A DNA stretch of 64,000 bases from Leucobacter insecticola (lineage in GTDB: Bacteria; Actinomycetota; Actinomycetes; Actinomycetales; Microbacteriaceae). Within the stretch, counting starts at the first letter, position 1, and every line of letters begins with the position of its first letter. A model generated the notes under the pieces. It had not been told where the DNA came from. It did no database searches and saw only the letters and a list, made by a program, of their open reading frames with translations. The DNA is taken from the NCBI RefSeq assembly GCF_011382965.1, contig NZ_CP049934.1:372001-436000 (forward strand). Reading direction: 5' to 3'. The position numbers and the translations under genes are program-made. Shown piece after piece: positions 8,631 to 18,100 of the stretch.

Positions 8631-10010
8631 CTACCGGGTCGCCGCGAGTTCAGGGGCGGCATGACGCGGCGCGAATACGCTTCCGCCGGCGGTCTGCTCG
8701 ACCTCGTGGTCGGGCCCGAGCGGAATACCCGGGCGATCCCGCAGGCACAGCGCCCCGATAGCCCCGAGCAGCGTCGCGAGCAGCAGATACGAGGAGATGG
8801 CCACCGTTGATCCCGTCGCCCCGAGAAGCATCTGTGCGATCATCGGCGCAAAGGCCCCGCCGAACACTGCCCCCAGTGCATAGGTAATCGACACCCCCGA
8901 GAAGCGGATCGACGCGGGGAACAGCTCCGCGTACCAGGTGGCCAACGGTCCGTACGTCAGACCGAGCCCGATCGAGATCAGGATGAGGGCGGCATAGAGC
9001 CCCGGTACTCCGCCATGATCGACGAGCCAGAAGATGGGGAACACCACCGCCGCCTGGACAGCGAAGCCGACAAGGAACGTGTTTTTCCTGCCGATGATGT
9101 CCGCGAGATACCCCGCGATGAGGGTCGAGAAAAACCACACCCCTGCCGCAACAGCCGCCGCCACAAGGACCACCGTGCGGTCAAGCCCCTGTTCGGTGAT
9201 GGCGTAGTTATTCAGGAAGCCGCCCGTGGTCATGTAGCCCAGGGTGCTGTTACCCACGAACACGAGTGCAGCCAGAATGACGAGGCGCCAGTGGTTTTTG
9301 AATAGGGCCACAATCGGCGCCCGGGTTTGCTTACCCCGTTTCGCAATTTCAGCGAACACCGGGCTCTCCGAGACCGAACGGCGGATCAAGAAGCCAACAA
9401 CGATCAAAACCACACTCACGAGGAACGGCACGCGCCAGCCCCACTGCAGAAAAGCGTCGCCGGGAGAGATCACGCCGGTCATCAGCGCAGTCATGCCTGA
9501 GGCGAGCAGAAAGCCAAGCGGAACCCCCAACTGGGGCCAGGATCCGGCACGTCCACGACGCCCTGCCGGGGCGTGCTCGACGGCCATCAGGGCAGCGCCG
9601 CCCCACTCGCCGCCGGCGGAGAGACCCTGCAGAATGCGCAGCAGCAACAGCAGAATCGGCGCCGCGATTCCGATCTGCGAGTAGGTGGGCAAGATTCCGA
9701 TGAGTGTTGTCGCCGCGCCCATGAGAATGAGCGTGATGACGAGCATCACCCGCCGCCCCAGGGCATCCCCGAAGTGGCCGGCGAGGAACGCCCCCAGCGG
9801 TCGGAAGAGAAAAGATATGCCCACTGTCGCGAAGGAGAGCAGGAGTGCAATGCTCTTGCCCGCCGGCTCGAAGAAGAGCTGCGCAAACACGAGGCTCGCG
9901 CTCGTCGCGTAAATGAAGAAATCGTACCATTCGATGGTGGTGCCGATGATCGTCGCGAAGGCGATTCGGCGCTGGGAGCTGGCGGTGCCAGCGGCAAGGG
10001 TGGTGCTCAT
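8631..10010 (-). CDS. MFS transporter, metabolite:H+ symporter (MHS) family
   Basis: This 459-residue protein has 12 predicted membrane segments and carries in organic acids with protons. Family marks are GTTIEWYDFFIYATSA at the start of helix 1, RPLGAFLAGHFGDALGRR in loop 2-3, and LQGLSAGGEWGGAALM in helix 5. The ATG at 10010 has AGGGA nearby. It is the first gene of a minus-strand unit with the monooxygenase and oxidoreductase, and is divergent from a LysR gene. The likely substrate is the aromatic acid used by the monooxygenase. Confidence 0.88.
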   Translation of the reverse strand: MSTTLAAGTASSQRRIAFATIIGTTIEWYDFFIYATSASLVFAQLFFEPAGKSIALLLSFATVGISFLFRPLGAFLAGHFGDALGRRVMLVITLILMGAATTLIGILPTYSQIGIAAPILLLLLRILQGLSAGGEWGGAALMAVEHAPAGRRGRAGSWPQLGVPLGFLLASGMTALMTGVISPGDAFLQWGWRVPFLVSVVLIVVGFLIRRSVSESPVFAEIAKRGKQTRAPIVALFKNHWRLVILAALVFVGNSTLGYMTTGGFLNNYAITEQGLDRTVVLVAAAVAAGVWFFSTLIAGYLADIIGRKNTFLVGFAVQAAVVFPIFWLVDHGGVPGLYAALILISIGLGLTYGPLATWYAELFPASIRFSGVSITYALGAVFGGAFAPMIAQMLLGATGSTVAISSYLLLATLLGAIGALCLRDRPGIPLGPDHEVEQTAGGSVFAPRHAAPELAATR

Positions 10011-10161
10011 CGTGTCCCTAACGTCGTTGTTTCTCCCCCCGTGAGGAAGAATGTGGGAGTGTGCCTTTCCAGTGTGGCGGGACCAACTCTGCATGTAAAT
10101 CGCAGTAAATTGAAGATATAGTTCGATCTAACTTAAGAATTTGCTCGAGGAAGAGGTGGCC

Positions 10162-11154
10162 GTGGCCGACGTAACTCTGCGCCAGCTCGAACTGTTCGCG
10201 GCACTCCCGAACTTCGCCACCCTCAGTGCTGCCGCAGCGCACCTTCACATCTCTGAATCCGCGTTGTCCCAAGCCATCACCTCCCTCGAACGGACGGTTG
10301 GCGAGCAACTGTGCGTGCGCCGCAAGGCGCGGGGTCTCACCCTGACGCCGACGGGTCAGCAATTCGCCAAACACGCACGCCAGATCGTTGTCGATACCCA
10401 GGAACTCGTTCTGGGTTCGCGTCAGGGCCCAGCGCTTCGAGGACCCGTGAAGCTCGGGTGCTATTCGAGCTTCGCTACGCACGTGCTTCCAGAACTTCTC
10501 GAGGGATTCCCCCGGGAACACCCCGAAGTTCAGATCGAGATCACCGTCGGCACCAACGAAGAACTGATCGCAGCCCTCCAAGCAGGCCACCTCGATGTCG
10601 CCCTGGTCTACGATGTGTCATTGCCCCTCGGGTACCACCGTCAAGAAATCTACGCCACCGAGCTTGAGGCACATCTGCACCAGGATCATCCACTCGCGAG
10701 CGCGGAAACCGTGGACATATCCGACCTCGCGGGAGATCCCTATATTCAGTTCGCGGCCACTCCAGGCACCCTCAATGTCATTGACGCGTTCACCGCACGC
10801 AGCCTCGAGCCGCAGATTAAGGCACGAGTCACCCAGATCAGCCTCGTCGAGGCGCTCGTCGGGCGCGGCCTGGGATACGGCCTGCTCATGTCACGCCCCA
10901 ATGCCTCGCATTCAAGTGTCGAGGGCCGTCCGGTCATTATCCGGCCGCTCGATCCCCCTATTACTGTGACACACGTGGTCGGTATCTGGCCCGAGGACCT
11001 GGTGCTCAGCAAGCGCGCCGCTGCCCTGCTCGACTTCGCAGCGATGAGGTTTGGAGGCTTTGGTCGATCCGCAGCCAACGTTGACCCGGTGCCACCCGGC
11101 GAACCCAAAGCGTCGTGTGCGACAACAGTCTCGCCCGCATCTGCGGAGGGTTGA
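10162..11154 (+). CDS. LysR-family transcriptional regulator
   Basis: The N-terminal winged helix-turn-helix (residues about 1-60: TLRQLELFAAL, then HISESALSQAITSLE and LTPTGQQFAKHA) is followed by a periplasmic-binding-like effector domain beginning LRGPVKLGCYSSFA (about residue 95). The GTG at 10162 was chosen because GAGGAAGAG lies just upstream; a GTG two codons earlier is possible. It is divergent from the MHS transporter over about 150 bases, the standard arrangement for a LysR activator of its neighbour. The shared interval contains CTGC-N9-GCAG (around 10091), a possible operator. Confidence 0.88.
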   Translation: MADVTLRQLELFAALPNFATLSAAAAHLHISESALSQAITSLERTVGEQLCVRRKARGLTLTPTGQQFAKHARQIVVDTQELVLGSRQGPALRGPVKLGCYSSFATHVLPELLEGFPREHPEVQIEITVGTNEELIAALQAGHLDVALVYDVSLPLGYHRQEIYATELEAHLHQDHPLASAETVDISDLAGDPYIQFAATPGTLNVIDAFTARSLEPQIKARVTQISLVEALVGRGLGYGLLMSRPNASHSSVEGRPVIIRPLDPPITVTHVVGIWPEDLVLSKRAAALLDFAAMRFGGFGRSAANVDPVPPGEPKASCATTVSPASAEG

Positions 11155-11230
11155 CGCTTCACGTTCAGTTTGGGGCACACCCGAGCTGCCCGCTATTGCG
11201 TCGCGCAGCGAGTACCGCGAGGATGGAGGC

Positions 11231-11983
11231 ATGAGCCGCTCAGAAGTGCCCACAATTCCTGCCCCAGCTTCTGCCATAAGCGAGGCGACGAGTCCCGTGG
11301 TTTTCACCCTCTTCGCCGTATTTCGCGTGAGTTCGAGTCATCCCCACGTCTTCGATGGGCGCGACGTTGAGGGCGTGGTGCGGGAATTCGAGGACGTCGT
11401 AGAGCTCATTGCAAACGAGCGGGTTGTTCTCCGTGGCTGCTACGACGTCAGTGGGTTGCGCTCCGATGCTGATGTGATGGTGTGGCTCCACGGCACTGCT
11501 GCCGAAGACCTGCAGTGGGCATTGCGTGAGCTCCGACGCACCGAATTACTTCGACCACTCGTGCGTGTCTGGAGTGCCGTCGGCATGCACCGCGAAGCAG
11601 CTTCGCATGAAGAAGCCGAGGTTGCGCCAACCCATACTCCCGGATTCGTCTCGGGAACCCCGGCAAAACAATGGCTTTCGGTGTACCCCTTCGAGCGTTC
11701 TCGCGAGTGGTTCCTGCTCGAGCCAGCCGAGCGCAGCCAGGAGGCTGCCGAGTACCGCCGAATTCACGCAGAGTTTCCGGGGGTTACGGCGCACACCGTA
11801 GAGATGTTTTCACTCGGCGATCACGAGTGGCTCTTGGCCCTCGAGTCCGATGGCCTCACCGAACTTGTCGACACGACGCGAGCGCTTCGGGCAATATCTG
11901 CTCACACCCACGTGCGGGCAGAGGCACCGTTCTTCACGGGTCGCCACATCGAGATCGCAGAACTCATTGAGGTCCTGCAGTAG
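11231..11983 (+). CDS. HemQ/ChdC-like chlorite dismutase family protein, proximal His absent
   Basis: Coproheme decarboxylases of this family perform the last step of heme synthesis in Gram-positive bacteria. The 250-residue protein aligns end to end with actinobacterial ChdC. It keeps LSVYPFERSREWF (about 149-161), a His in THTPGF (about 135) matching the distal His, FSLGDHEWLLALE (about 193-205), and EAPFFTGRH (about 231). At the proximal heme-ligand position, where the family has EHG, it reads EYR (Tyr175). A His lies four residues on at 179. The ATG follows GAGGATGGAGG. There are no heme genes nearby. Confidence 0.78.
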   Translation: MSRSEVPTIPAPASAISEATSPVVFTLFAVFRVSSSHPHVFDGRDVEGVVREFEDVVELIANERVVLRGCYDVSGLRSDADVMVWLHGTAAEDLQWALRELRRTELLRPLVRVWSAVGMHREAASHEEAEVAPTHTPGFVSGTPAKQWLSVYPFERSREWFLLEPAERSQEAAEYRRIHAEFPGVTAHTVEMFSLGDHEWLLALESDGLTELVDTTRALRAISAHTHVRAEAPFFTGRHIEIAELIEVLQ

Positions 11984-11997
11984 CCGACCCCTAGGAC

Positions 11998-13179
11998 CTA
12001 CAGCGCCCGCAGCACCACCGCGCTGCCCTGCCCGCCGCCGCCGCAGATGCCCACGGCGCCGAGGGATCCTGCGCCGAGTTCAGCGAGCTGCCTGGCGAGG
12101 GTTCCGACGATCCGCGCGCCGGATGCGCCGATGGGGTGCCCAAGAGCGATCGCTCCGCCGTGCACGTTGACGATCTCGGGATCGAGGCCCAGCTCCCGGG
12201 TGGACTGCACGCCAACGGCCGCAAACGCCTCGTTGATCTCGACGGCCCGAAGATCCGCCACGCCCGCACCGCCCGCGACCTTATCGAGGGCGGCAGCGAT
12301 CGCGCGCGCCGGCTGTGAGTGCAGGTGCACGTCAGGTCCGGCCACCAGAGCCGTCGCTTCAACCCGCGCGATCGCACGCAACCCCAGACGCGCCGCCGCG
12401 CTCTCACTCACCAGCACCAGTGCCGCGGCACCATCGGTGATCTGGGAAGCGTTGCCCGCGGTGATGGTGCCGTCCTTCGCAAACGCGGGACGCAATCCGG
12501 CCAGTGACGCGGCGGTCGTGTCCGCGCGAATCCCGTCATCGGCGCTCACCTCCGTCTCGCCGCGGCGCGAAGCAACAACGAACGGCGATATCTCCTCAGC
12601 AAAGAACGCCGATGATGCCGCAGCGCGTCGGTGCGATTCTGCGGCGAACGCGTCCTGCTCTTCTCGGGTCAGCCCGAGCGGAGTGTTGCCCTCTTCCGTG
12701 AGCTTGCCCATCGCTGTGCGCTCGAACGCATCGGTCAAGCCGTCGTGATCCACGGTGTCAACGAGCTGCGCGGTGCCGTATTTTGTGCCGGCACGCATCG
12801 GGATCACGTGGGGGGCGAGCGACATTGACTCCTGCCCCACAGCCACAACGATCTCTGCTTCTCCGGCCCGGATCAAACGGGCGGCCTGGGCAACCGCCTC
12901 GGTGCCCGACAGACACACCGCATTGAGCGTGATCGCGGGAACGCCCAGCGGGATCCCCGCCGCCACTGCAGTCTGTCGCGCCGGGTTTTGGCCCGCGCCG
13001 CCCTGCAGCACCTGCCCCGCAACGACCGCATCCACCTGCTCGGGTGCGATCCCGGCTCGCTGCAGCGCGGCCCGTACCGCGTGCCCGCCGAGCACTGTTG
13101 CTGGCTGGGCAGCAAGTTGGCCGGTGAACTTCGTGAACGGCGTGCGGGCATATCCTGCGATAACGGCAGATTCACTCAT
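11998..13179 (-). CDS. Acetyl-CoA acetyltransferase (thiolase)
   Basis: This type II thiolase cleaves acetoacetyl-CoA (or a similar 3-oxoacyl-CoA) to acetyl-CoA, or runs in reverse. The nucleophilic Cys lies in [14 protein letters not shown] (about residue 89), the catalytic His in [13 protein letters not shown] (about 348), and the second Cys in [11 protein letters not shown] (about 378). The ATG at 13179 overlaps the upstream CoA-transferase stop as ATGA. It completes the pathway 3-oxoacid to 3-oxoacyl-CoA to acetyl-CoA with the two CoA-transferase genes. It could be a PcaF-type enzyme if the substrate is 3-oxoadipate. Confidence 0.9.
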   Translation of the reverse strand: MSESAVIAGYARTPFTKFTGQLAAQPATVLGGHAVRAALQRAGIAPEQVDAVVAGQVLQGGAGQNPARQTAVAAGIPLGVPAITLNAVCLSGTEAVAQAARLIRAGEAEIVVAVGQESMSLAPHVIPMRAGTKYGTAQLVDTVDHDGLTDAFERTAMGKLTEEGNTPLGLTREEQDAFAAESHRRAAASSAFFAEEISPFVVASRRGETEVSADDGIRADTTAASLAGLRPAFAKDGTITAGNASQITDGAAALVLVSESAAARLGLRAIARVEATALVAGPDVHLHSQPARAIAAALDKVAGGAGVADLRAVEINEAFAAVGVQSTRELGLDPEIVNVHGGAIALGHPIGASGARIVGTLARQLAELGAGSLGAVGICGGGGQGSAVVLRAL

Positions 13180-13823
13180 GAGATAGCGCCTTCCAATTCG
13201 ACTGTGAACGTGGCTCCGGTGCAAACCCGAATGTCGTCGACACTCAAACCCGGAGCAATGCGTGTGAGTACAAGCCCATTCTCTCGCACATCGAACACTG
13301 CGCGGTCCGTAATGATCCGGTCAACCACTCCGGCCCCCGTCAGTGGGAGGTCACACTCCGCCACCACCTTCGGCGCGCCGTCCTTCGCAACGTGGTCCGT
13401 GATGACGATGACGCGGGGAGTTCCAGCCACCAGATCCATGGCCCCGCCCATACCCTTCACGAGCTTGCCCGGGATCGTCCAGTTCGCCAAATCGCCGTTT
13501 CCCGCCACCTGCAACGCGCCAAGAATCGCGGTCTGCACGTGACCGCCACGGATCATGCCAAACGAGGTGGCCGAATCGAAGATTGATGCTCCGGGCACGA
13601 GCGCCACCGTCTGTTTCCCCGCGTTGATCAGATCGGCGTCCTCTTCACCGGCCATCGGGAAGGGACCCATTCCGAGGATCCCGTTTTCGCTCTGCAGCAT
13701 CACGCTGACCCCTTCGGGCAGATGGTTCGCGACGAGCGTGGGGATTCCGATCCCGAGGTTCACATATTGCCCATCGGTCAATTCGCTCGCGGCGATCGCA
13801 GCCATTTCATCACGTGTCCACAT
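13176..13823 (-). CDS. 3-oxoacid CoA-transferase subunit B
   Basis: This is the beta subunit of a SCOT-type enzyme, which moves CoA from succinyl-CoA to a 3-oxoacid. The family start [20 protein letters not shown] is clear. The catalytic Glu is in [13 protein letters not shown] (about residue 50), and GGAMDLVAG (about 127) is conserved. The ATG at 13823 begins one base after the subunit A stop, and its own stop overlaps the thiolase start, so all three are one operon. Acetoacetate and 3-oxoadipate are both possible substrates. Confidence 0.9.
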   Translation of the reverse strand: MWTRDEMAAIAASELTDGQYVNLGIGIPTLVANHLPEGVSVMLQSENGILGMGPFPMAGEEDADLINAGKQTVALVPGASIFDSATSFGMIRGGHVQTAILGALQVAGNGDLANWTIPGKLVKGMGGAMDLVAGTPRVIVITDHVAKDGAPKVVAECDLPLTGAGVVDRIITDRAVFDVRENGLVLTRIAPGLSVDDIRVCTGATFTVELEGAIS

Positions 13824-13824
13824 G

Positions 13825-14532
13825 TCATGCCTCCTGCGGCTCGCGCACCGTGCGCTGCTCAATATCTTTAGTGGTGTCTGTGGCTTCGACGAGCCGCTGC
13901 ACAAATACGCCCGGGGTGTCGATCCGCTCCGGATCGAGGAACGTCTCGCTCAAATGCTCGGTCTCAGCGAGGGTGACGCGCCCGCAACTGGCGACGAGCG
14001 GGTTAAAGTTTTGGGCCGTCAGTCGGTATCTGAGGTTGCCGGCCGCGTCGGCGGTGTGCGCACGCACCAGCGCGAGATCAGCAACGATGCCGCGCTCGAG
14101 GATCGCGCGTTGACTGTCGAATTCGGCCTCGGGTTTTCCCGCCGCGATCGGGGTGCCGACACCGGTGGGGGTGTAAAAGGCTGGGATCCCGGCCCCTCCC
14201 GCGCGCATCCGTTCGGCGAGCGTGCCCTGGGGCACAAACTCGACGTGCAGTTCGCCGCTCAAATACTGCTCGGCGAAGAGTCGGTTTTCGCCAACGTATG
14301 ACGCGAGCACCTTCGATACCTGCCGGTTTTCGAGCAGCAGGCCGAGGCCTTTCCCGTCGACGCCCATGTTGTTGGACACGATGGTCAGATCCCGCACACC
14401 GGTGTCCCGGAGTGCAGCGATGAGGTTACGCGGGATCCCGCACAACCCAAACCCGCCGACCGCAATAGTCATGCCGTCGTGCACCACGTCCGCGAGCGCC
14501 TCCGCGGCACTGCCCCAGTATTTCGATGCCAT
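13825..14532 (-). CDS. 3-oxoacid CoA-transferase subunit A
   Basis: This is the alpha subunit of the CoA-transferase. The glycine-rich [19 protein letters not shown] (about residue 26) is the CoA-binding signature of the family, with LTIVSNNMG (about 49) and [20 protein letters not shown] (about 100) following. The 235-residue length is standard for separate subunits. It is the first gene of the A-B-thiolase operon and is divergent from an IclR regulator, which probably controls it. Confidence 0.9.
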   Translation of the reverse strand: MASKYWGSAAEALADVVHDGMTIAVGGFGLCGIPRNLIAALRDTGVRDLTIVSNNMGVDGKGLGLLLENRQVSKVLASYVGENRLFAEQYLSGELHVEFVPQGTLAERMRAGGAGIPAFYTPTGVGTPIAAGKPEAEFDSQRAILERGIVADLALVRAHTADAAGNLRYRLTAQNFNPLVASCGRVTLAETEHLSETFLDPERIDTPGVFVQRLVEATDTTKDIEQRTVREPQEA

Positions 14533-14664
14533 GCTCGTCCTCCTGCGTCCACACTGCGACCAACGCCGGTCCTGAGCTGATCGTATGCTGTCAGGTGTCT
14601 CGCGATCAATCGCACCGAATAGAATGCTCGACGAGTGGGCAATTCACGTGATAGCGTCCACAAT

Positions 14665-15465
14665 ATGAACAATGTCGCGTCGAGCATTGATCCCGCTGGA
14701 GCCAGCACTCCGGGTACGCAGGTGGTGGGCCGGGTCGCTGCTGTTCTGCGCTCACTCAGCACCACAATGCCGGGGGGTGCGAGCACCAGCGACATCGCAC
14801 GATCAACCGGGCTCTCGCGGCCCACAACCCACCGACTTCTGAGCGCCCTCGGCGAACACGGCTTTGTCGACCGCGATCCAGCGTCCGGTCGCTGGCTCCT
14901 CGGCCCGGAACTGTATCTCATGGGCACGGTCGCGGCGGAGCGATACGACATCACGGAGCTCGCCCGCGAGCACGTCCTGGCGCTCGCGGAGGCGACGGGT
15001 GAAAGCGCCTTCCTCTCCGCGCGACGCGGCGGTGAAACGATCTGCCTCCTGCGCCAAGATGGCAGCTTTCCCATCCGCTCGTTTGTGCTGACCGAGGGCA
15101 AACGGTTCCCGCTGGGCGTGGCATCCGCCGGGATCGCGATCCTGTCGTTTCTTCCCGATGACACGATCCGGCGGTACCTGTCAACGGCATCTCTCGCGCA
15201 GCAGTACGGCGACGCCCACAGCCCGACCGCGCTGCAGGAGCGTATTGCTGCGACGCGACGCACGGGATACGCGGAGAACCCCGGACTCATTGTCGAGGGC
15301 AGTTGGGGCATGGGCGCGGCCGTCTTCGATCCGGCCGGGAACCCCGCGTGGGCGCTCAGCCTGACCGGCGTGGAGACCCGCTTCTCGCCGGGCCGGCGCC
15401 CCGAGCTTGGTCGCCTGCTGCTTGAGCACGCGCATCGGCTGACGCAACGCCTCGCGCAGCGCTAG
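14665..15465 (+). CDS. IclR-family transcriptional regulator
   Basis: The protein has an N-terminal winged helix (GASTSDIARSTGLSRPTTHRL, about residues 42-62) and a C-terminal GAF-like effector domain (RFPLGVASAGIAILSFL about 145; GYAENPGLIVEG about 210), the standard IclR layout. Regulators of this family often control beta-ketoadipate or acetoacetate genes, which matches the divergent CoA-transferase/thiolase operon. A GTG ten codons upstream (14635) is an alternative start; neither has a strong ribosome binding site. Confidence 0.88.
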   Translation: MNNVASSIDPAGASTPGTQVVGRVAAVLRSLSTTMPGGASTSDIARSTGLSRPTTHRLLSALGEHGFVDRDPASGRWLLGPELYLMGTVAAERYDITELAREHVLALAEATGESAFLSARRGGETICLLRQDGSFPIRSFVLTEGKRFPLGVASAGIAILSFLPDDTIRRYLSTASLAQQYGDAHSPTALQERIAATRRTGYAENPGLIVEGSWGMGAAVFDPAGNPAWALSLTGVETRFSPGRRPELGRLLLEHAHRLTQRLAQR

Positions 15466-15504
15466 CTAGCGCCGACCGTCTCCCGTTGTTCACCGCTCCT
15501 TCGT

Positions 15505-15592
15505 CAATGGACCGCCTTTTCGCGGAAGGACCCATGATTCACACGCGATGCAACGCAACGGAGCGGTCTCCCGGCGAATGGGCGGTCCATTG
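15505..15592. repeat. 12-bp inverted repeat with an interleaved 8-bp pair
   Basis: CAATGGACCGCC (15505-15516) is matched exactly by GGCGGTCCATTG (15581-15592). A second pair, ACCGCTCC at 15492 and GGAGCGGT at 15561, interleaves with it rather than nesting. The block fills the gap between the IclR gene and the carboxypeptidase gene. Terminator, operator or RNA pseudoknot are all possible, and no U-tract follows. Confidence 0.65.
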
Positions 15593-15629
15593 GCCGGCCA
15601 GGATCAGGCCCGCGAGGAGCCGGTAAACT

Positions 15630-16955
15630 GTGCGGGTGACTCAACCGGCCAGCGCTCCCACGTCCCGGCCCGACAACTCCGGGTCATCGGCACGCAAGAT
15701 CGCGGCTGCGCGGAACACCGGGCGAAAAGTTGCCACCACTGCCCTCGCCGCGTCCGGGATCGTGGCGCTTCTCCTCGGGGGCTACACCGCCGCCGTGGCG
15801 CTGACACCGCTGCCCGAAGCGATCATTAGCATCGACGCAGCAGCAGCGACACAGACGCTAGACCCCGCGGCCGCCCAGGCGACCGTCGACGCACAGGACC
15901 TACCGACCGCGATCGGGTGGCTCGAAGGTGAGGAGGTCTGGACAAACGATCCCGAACCGCAACCGCTTGCGAGTCTGTCAAAAATGGTGACCGTGTTGGT
16001 GGGCCTTGAGCAGCGTCCACTCGAGGCCGGTAGCGACGGGTTCACGCATGTCTGGACCGCGGAGGACGCCAGGCAACAGGAAGAGTATCTCGCGATGGAT
16101 GGCGTCGCGTTTCCGATCCCGGTCGGCACGGAAGTAACGCAGCGTCAGATGCTGACGCTCATCTTCTTGCCGTCCGCCAACGATTTCGCCGCCGCCTATG
16201 CGGACTCGATTTTTGGCGACAACGCGTCGTACCTTTCTGCGGTCGAGGATTGGAAGGTACGACACGACCTCGACTCGCTCACCATGGCGGAGCCGACCGG
16301 CATGGATGAAGCCAATACGGCGAGCGCGGCAGACGTTCTGCGGATCGCCCGCCTCGTACTCAACAACCCGGCCGCCGCGGAATTCACCCAAATGTCTACC
16401 GCGGAGCTGCCGTGGGGAATCGGAGTCGTCGAGAACACGAATCCGCTCGTCGCCACCCTCCCAGGCGTGATCGGCGTGAAGACCGGGGCATCAAGTTCCG
16501 CCGGCTACAACCTCGCGGTCGCGCAACAGATTGACGTCTTGGGGCGGAACGTCACTCAGCTCGCGGTCACGCTGGGGCGCGCATCAAAAGAGGATCGTGC
16601 GCAGTCCGGGCGGGACGCGCTCCGCGCGATCGCGTTGCTCCCGCAGGAGACTGAGGTGGTCGCGGAGAACGAGGCTGTCGGCACGGTCACCACCGTGCAG
16701 GGGGACCGGATCCCGCTGCTCGCAGAACGCGGATCCAGTTCCGTGTTGCTCCCTGGAGAATCCGCAGAGCGCTCCGTCACTCTCCAGGCCACCACGCTCC
16801 CCGTCACCGCAACCGCAGGGACTCGGGTGGGCACGATCCCGATCGAGAGCCCGACCGGGCGAGATGACATCCCCGTCGTCACCGCGGAAACGCTCACGGC
16901 ACCAGACTTCTGGTGGCGTGTCACTCACCCGGTCGAGGTATTTGGCTGGGGCTGA
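15630..16955 (+). CDS. D-alanyl-D-alanine carboxypeptidase (S11 penicillin-binding protein)
   Basis: This enzyme trims the terminal D-Ala from peptidoglycan peptides outside the cell. The three active-site motifs are SxxK as LASLSKMV (about residue 114), SxN as LPSANDFA (about 179), and KTG as VKTGASSSAG (about 286). A membrane anchor or signal segment lies at residues 34-58 after a basic, low-complexity cytoplasmic tail. It starts at GTG 15630, with GAGGAG 11 bases upstream; a GTG two codons later is also possible. The region after the catalytic domain is long for this family. Confidence 0.88.
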   Translation: MRVTQPASAPTSRPDNSGSSARKIAAARNTGRKVATTALAASGIVALLLGGYTAAVALTPLPEAIISIDAAAATQTLDPAAAQATVDAQDLPTAIGWLEGEEVWTNDPEPQPLASLSKMVTVLVGLEQRPLEAGSDGFTHVWTAEDARQQEEYLAMDGVAFPIPVGTEVTQRQMLTLIFLPSANDFAAAYADSIFGDNASYLSAVEDWKVRHDLDSLTMAEPTGMDEANTASAADVLRIARLVLNNPAAAEFTQMSTAELPWGIGVVENTNPLVATLPGVIGVKTGASSSAGYNLAVAQQIDVLGRNVTQLAVTLGRASKEDRAQSGRDALRAIALLPQETEVVAENEAVGTVTTVQGDRIPLLAERGSSSVLLPGESAERSVTLQATTLPVTATAGTRVGTIPIESPTGRDDIPVVTAETLTAPDFWWRVTHPVEVFGWG

Positions 16956-17039
16956 TCCCGCATCACGCCAGCTTCGAATTCGCCGCGAGTATGCTGCTCT
17001 GGGAGCAGGATCCAAGCCTGCGTCCCTACGCTGAGCAAC

Positions 17040-17345
17040 ATGAACTGCCCCACAGATGGAACCACCCTGTTGATGAGTGAACGTCAGGGAATTGAGATCG
17101 ACTACTGCCCGGAGTGCCGCGGCGTCTGGCTCGACCGTGGCGAACTCGACAAAATGCTTGAGCGCGCCCAGGCCGAGTCTGAGGGAATGCCGCGATCCAC
17201 CCCCGAACCGCCGCGCCAGCAGCAGCGTCCTCAGCCGCGCTACGATGAGCCCCGCTACGACGGCCGCGGCTACGGTTCGCAGCAGGGCAGCTACCGCAAG
17301 AAGAAGAGCCCGTTCGAGTTCTTGGGCGACATCTTCGAGGGATAG
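17040..17345 (+). CDS. TFIIB-type zinc-finger protein
   Basis: This 101-residue protein carries one small zinc ribbon: MNCPTDG at the N-terminus and YCPECRGVWLDRGELDKML at residues 23-41. CPxC plus the N-terminal Cys are the predicted zinc ligands. The GVWLDRGELDK motif defines the zf-TFIIB family of unknown function, common in actinobacteria. The rest is Gln/Arg/Tyr-rich, ending in KKKSPFEFLGDIFEG. It is a single gene and no role can be assigned. Confidence 0.82.
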   Translation: MNCPTDGTTLLMSERQGIEIDYCPECRGVWLDRGELDKMLERAQAESEGMPRSTPEPPRQQQRPQPRYDEPRYDGRGYGSQQGSYRKKKSPFEFLGDIFEG

Positions 17346-17363
17346 CGTCGCGCGTTCGCGACC

Positions 17364-18098
17364 CTACGCCCGCCGCTTCAGCGCAACGCCCACGGCGACC
17401 AGCGCGGCAGCGGCCCACACCAGGAGCACAACAAGACTCCGGCCGGACATGCTGAACGCGGAGGTGTCGAGCGTCGCCCGTAACAGTTCCGCCATCGGCG
17501 CGATCGGGAGCCACTCGTGGGCGCGCTGCAGCCACTCGGGCATGCGGTCAGCCGGGTAACTGACGGGTGCAAACAGCAGCACCACAAACACCAGCGCCTG
17601 CGAGATCAGGTGCGCGACCGCTGGTTTCACGAGCACCGCGATGGCGTAACCGACGGCGGCCGCGGTCAGGGAGACGAGCAGCGCCGCCGGCACCACCCAC
17701 GGCGACACCGTCAGCTCCACATCAAACCGCCACGCACCGATGAACACCCCGAGCACCATGCCGGGCAGCGCGATGAGCGTCCACATCACCATGTCGGCGA
17801 TCAGAAACACCATGCGGGGAACGGGCAGCGTACGCATCCAGTCGAAGGTGCCCTCCGTTTTGGCCTGCACCACCTGCTGCGGGGTCATTACCAACCCCAC
17901 CATGATGAGGGTGACGGTTGGGGCACCGGTTGCGAGGTACAGTCCCATTTCGGGGCTGACGTCACCGATGAGCAACTTGTAGCCGAGCACGGTCGTCACC
18001 GCAAGAAACGCCTGCACGACGATCAACAGTGGGATCGACTCGAGGCTCCGGCGCAGCTGCCACCGCAGCATCAGTCCGGTCTGTGTCAGTGCGTTCAT
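17364..18098 (-). CDS. ABC-2 type transporter permease
   Basis: This 244-residue protein has about six membrane segments, beginning LMLRWQLRRSLESIPLLIVVQAFL, an ABC-2 permease start. It also has TEGTFDWMRTLPVPR (about residue 83), an intracellular coupling segment typical of daunorubicin-type exporters. The start lies two bases after the stop of the ATPase, so the pair is one operon. Expression is probably controlled by the divergent TetR. The substrate is unknown; a drug or lipid-like compound is a reasonable guess. Confidence 0.87.
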   Translation of the reverse strand: MNALTQTGLMLRWQLRRSLESIPLLIVVQAFLAVTTVLGYKLLIGDVSPEMGLYLATGAPTVTLIMVGLVMTPQQVVQAKTEGTFDWMRTLPVPRMVFLIADMVMWTLIALPGMVLGVFIGAWRFDVELTVSPWVVPAALLVSLTAAAVGYAIAVLVKPAVAHLISQALVFVVLLFAPVSYPADRMPEWLQRAHEWLPIAPMAELLRATLDTSAFSMSGRSLVVLLVWAAAALVAVGVALKRRA

Positions 18099-18100
18099 GG

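Noticed and set aside
7549..8664. Plus-strand frame of 371 codons opposite the monooxygenase
   Set aside because: The opposite strand carries all three flavin monooxygenase motifs in one intact frame, so this is a shadow.
10091..10107. CTGC-N9-GCAG as a LysR operator
   Set aside because: It does not fit the T-N11-A core exactly, so it is only mentioned with the regulator and not listed as a site.
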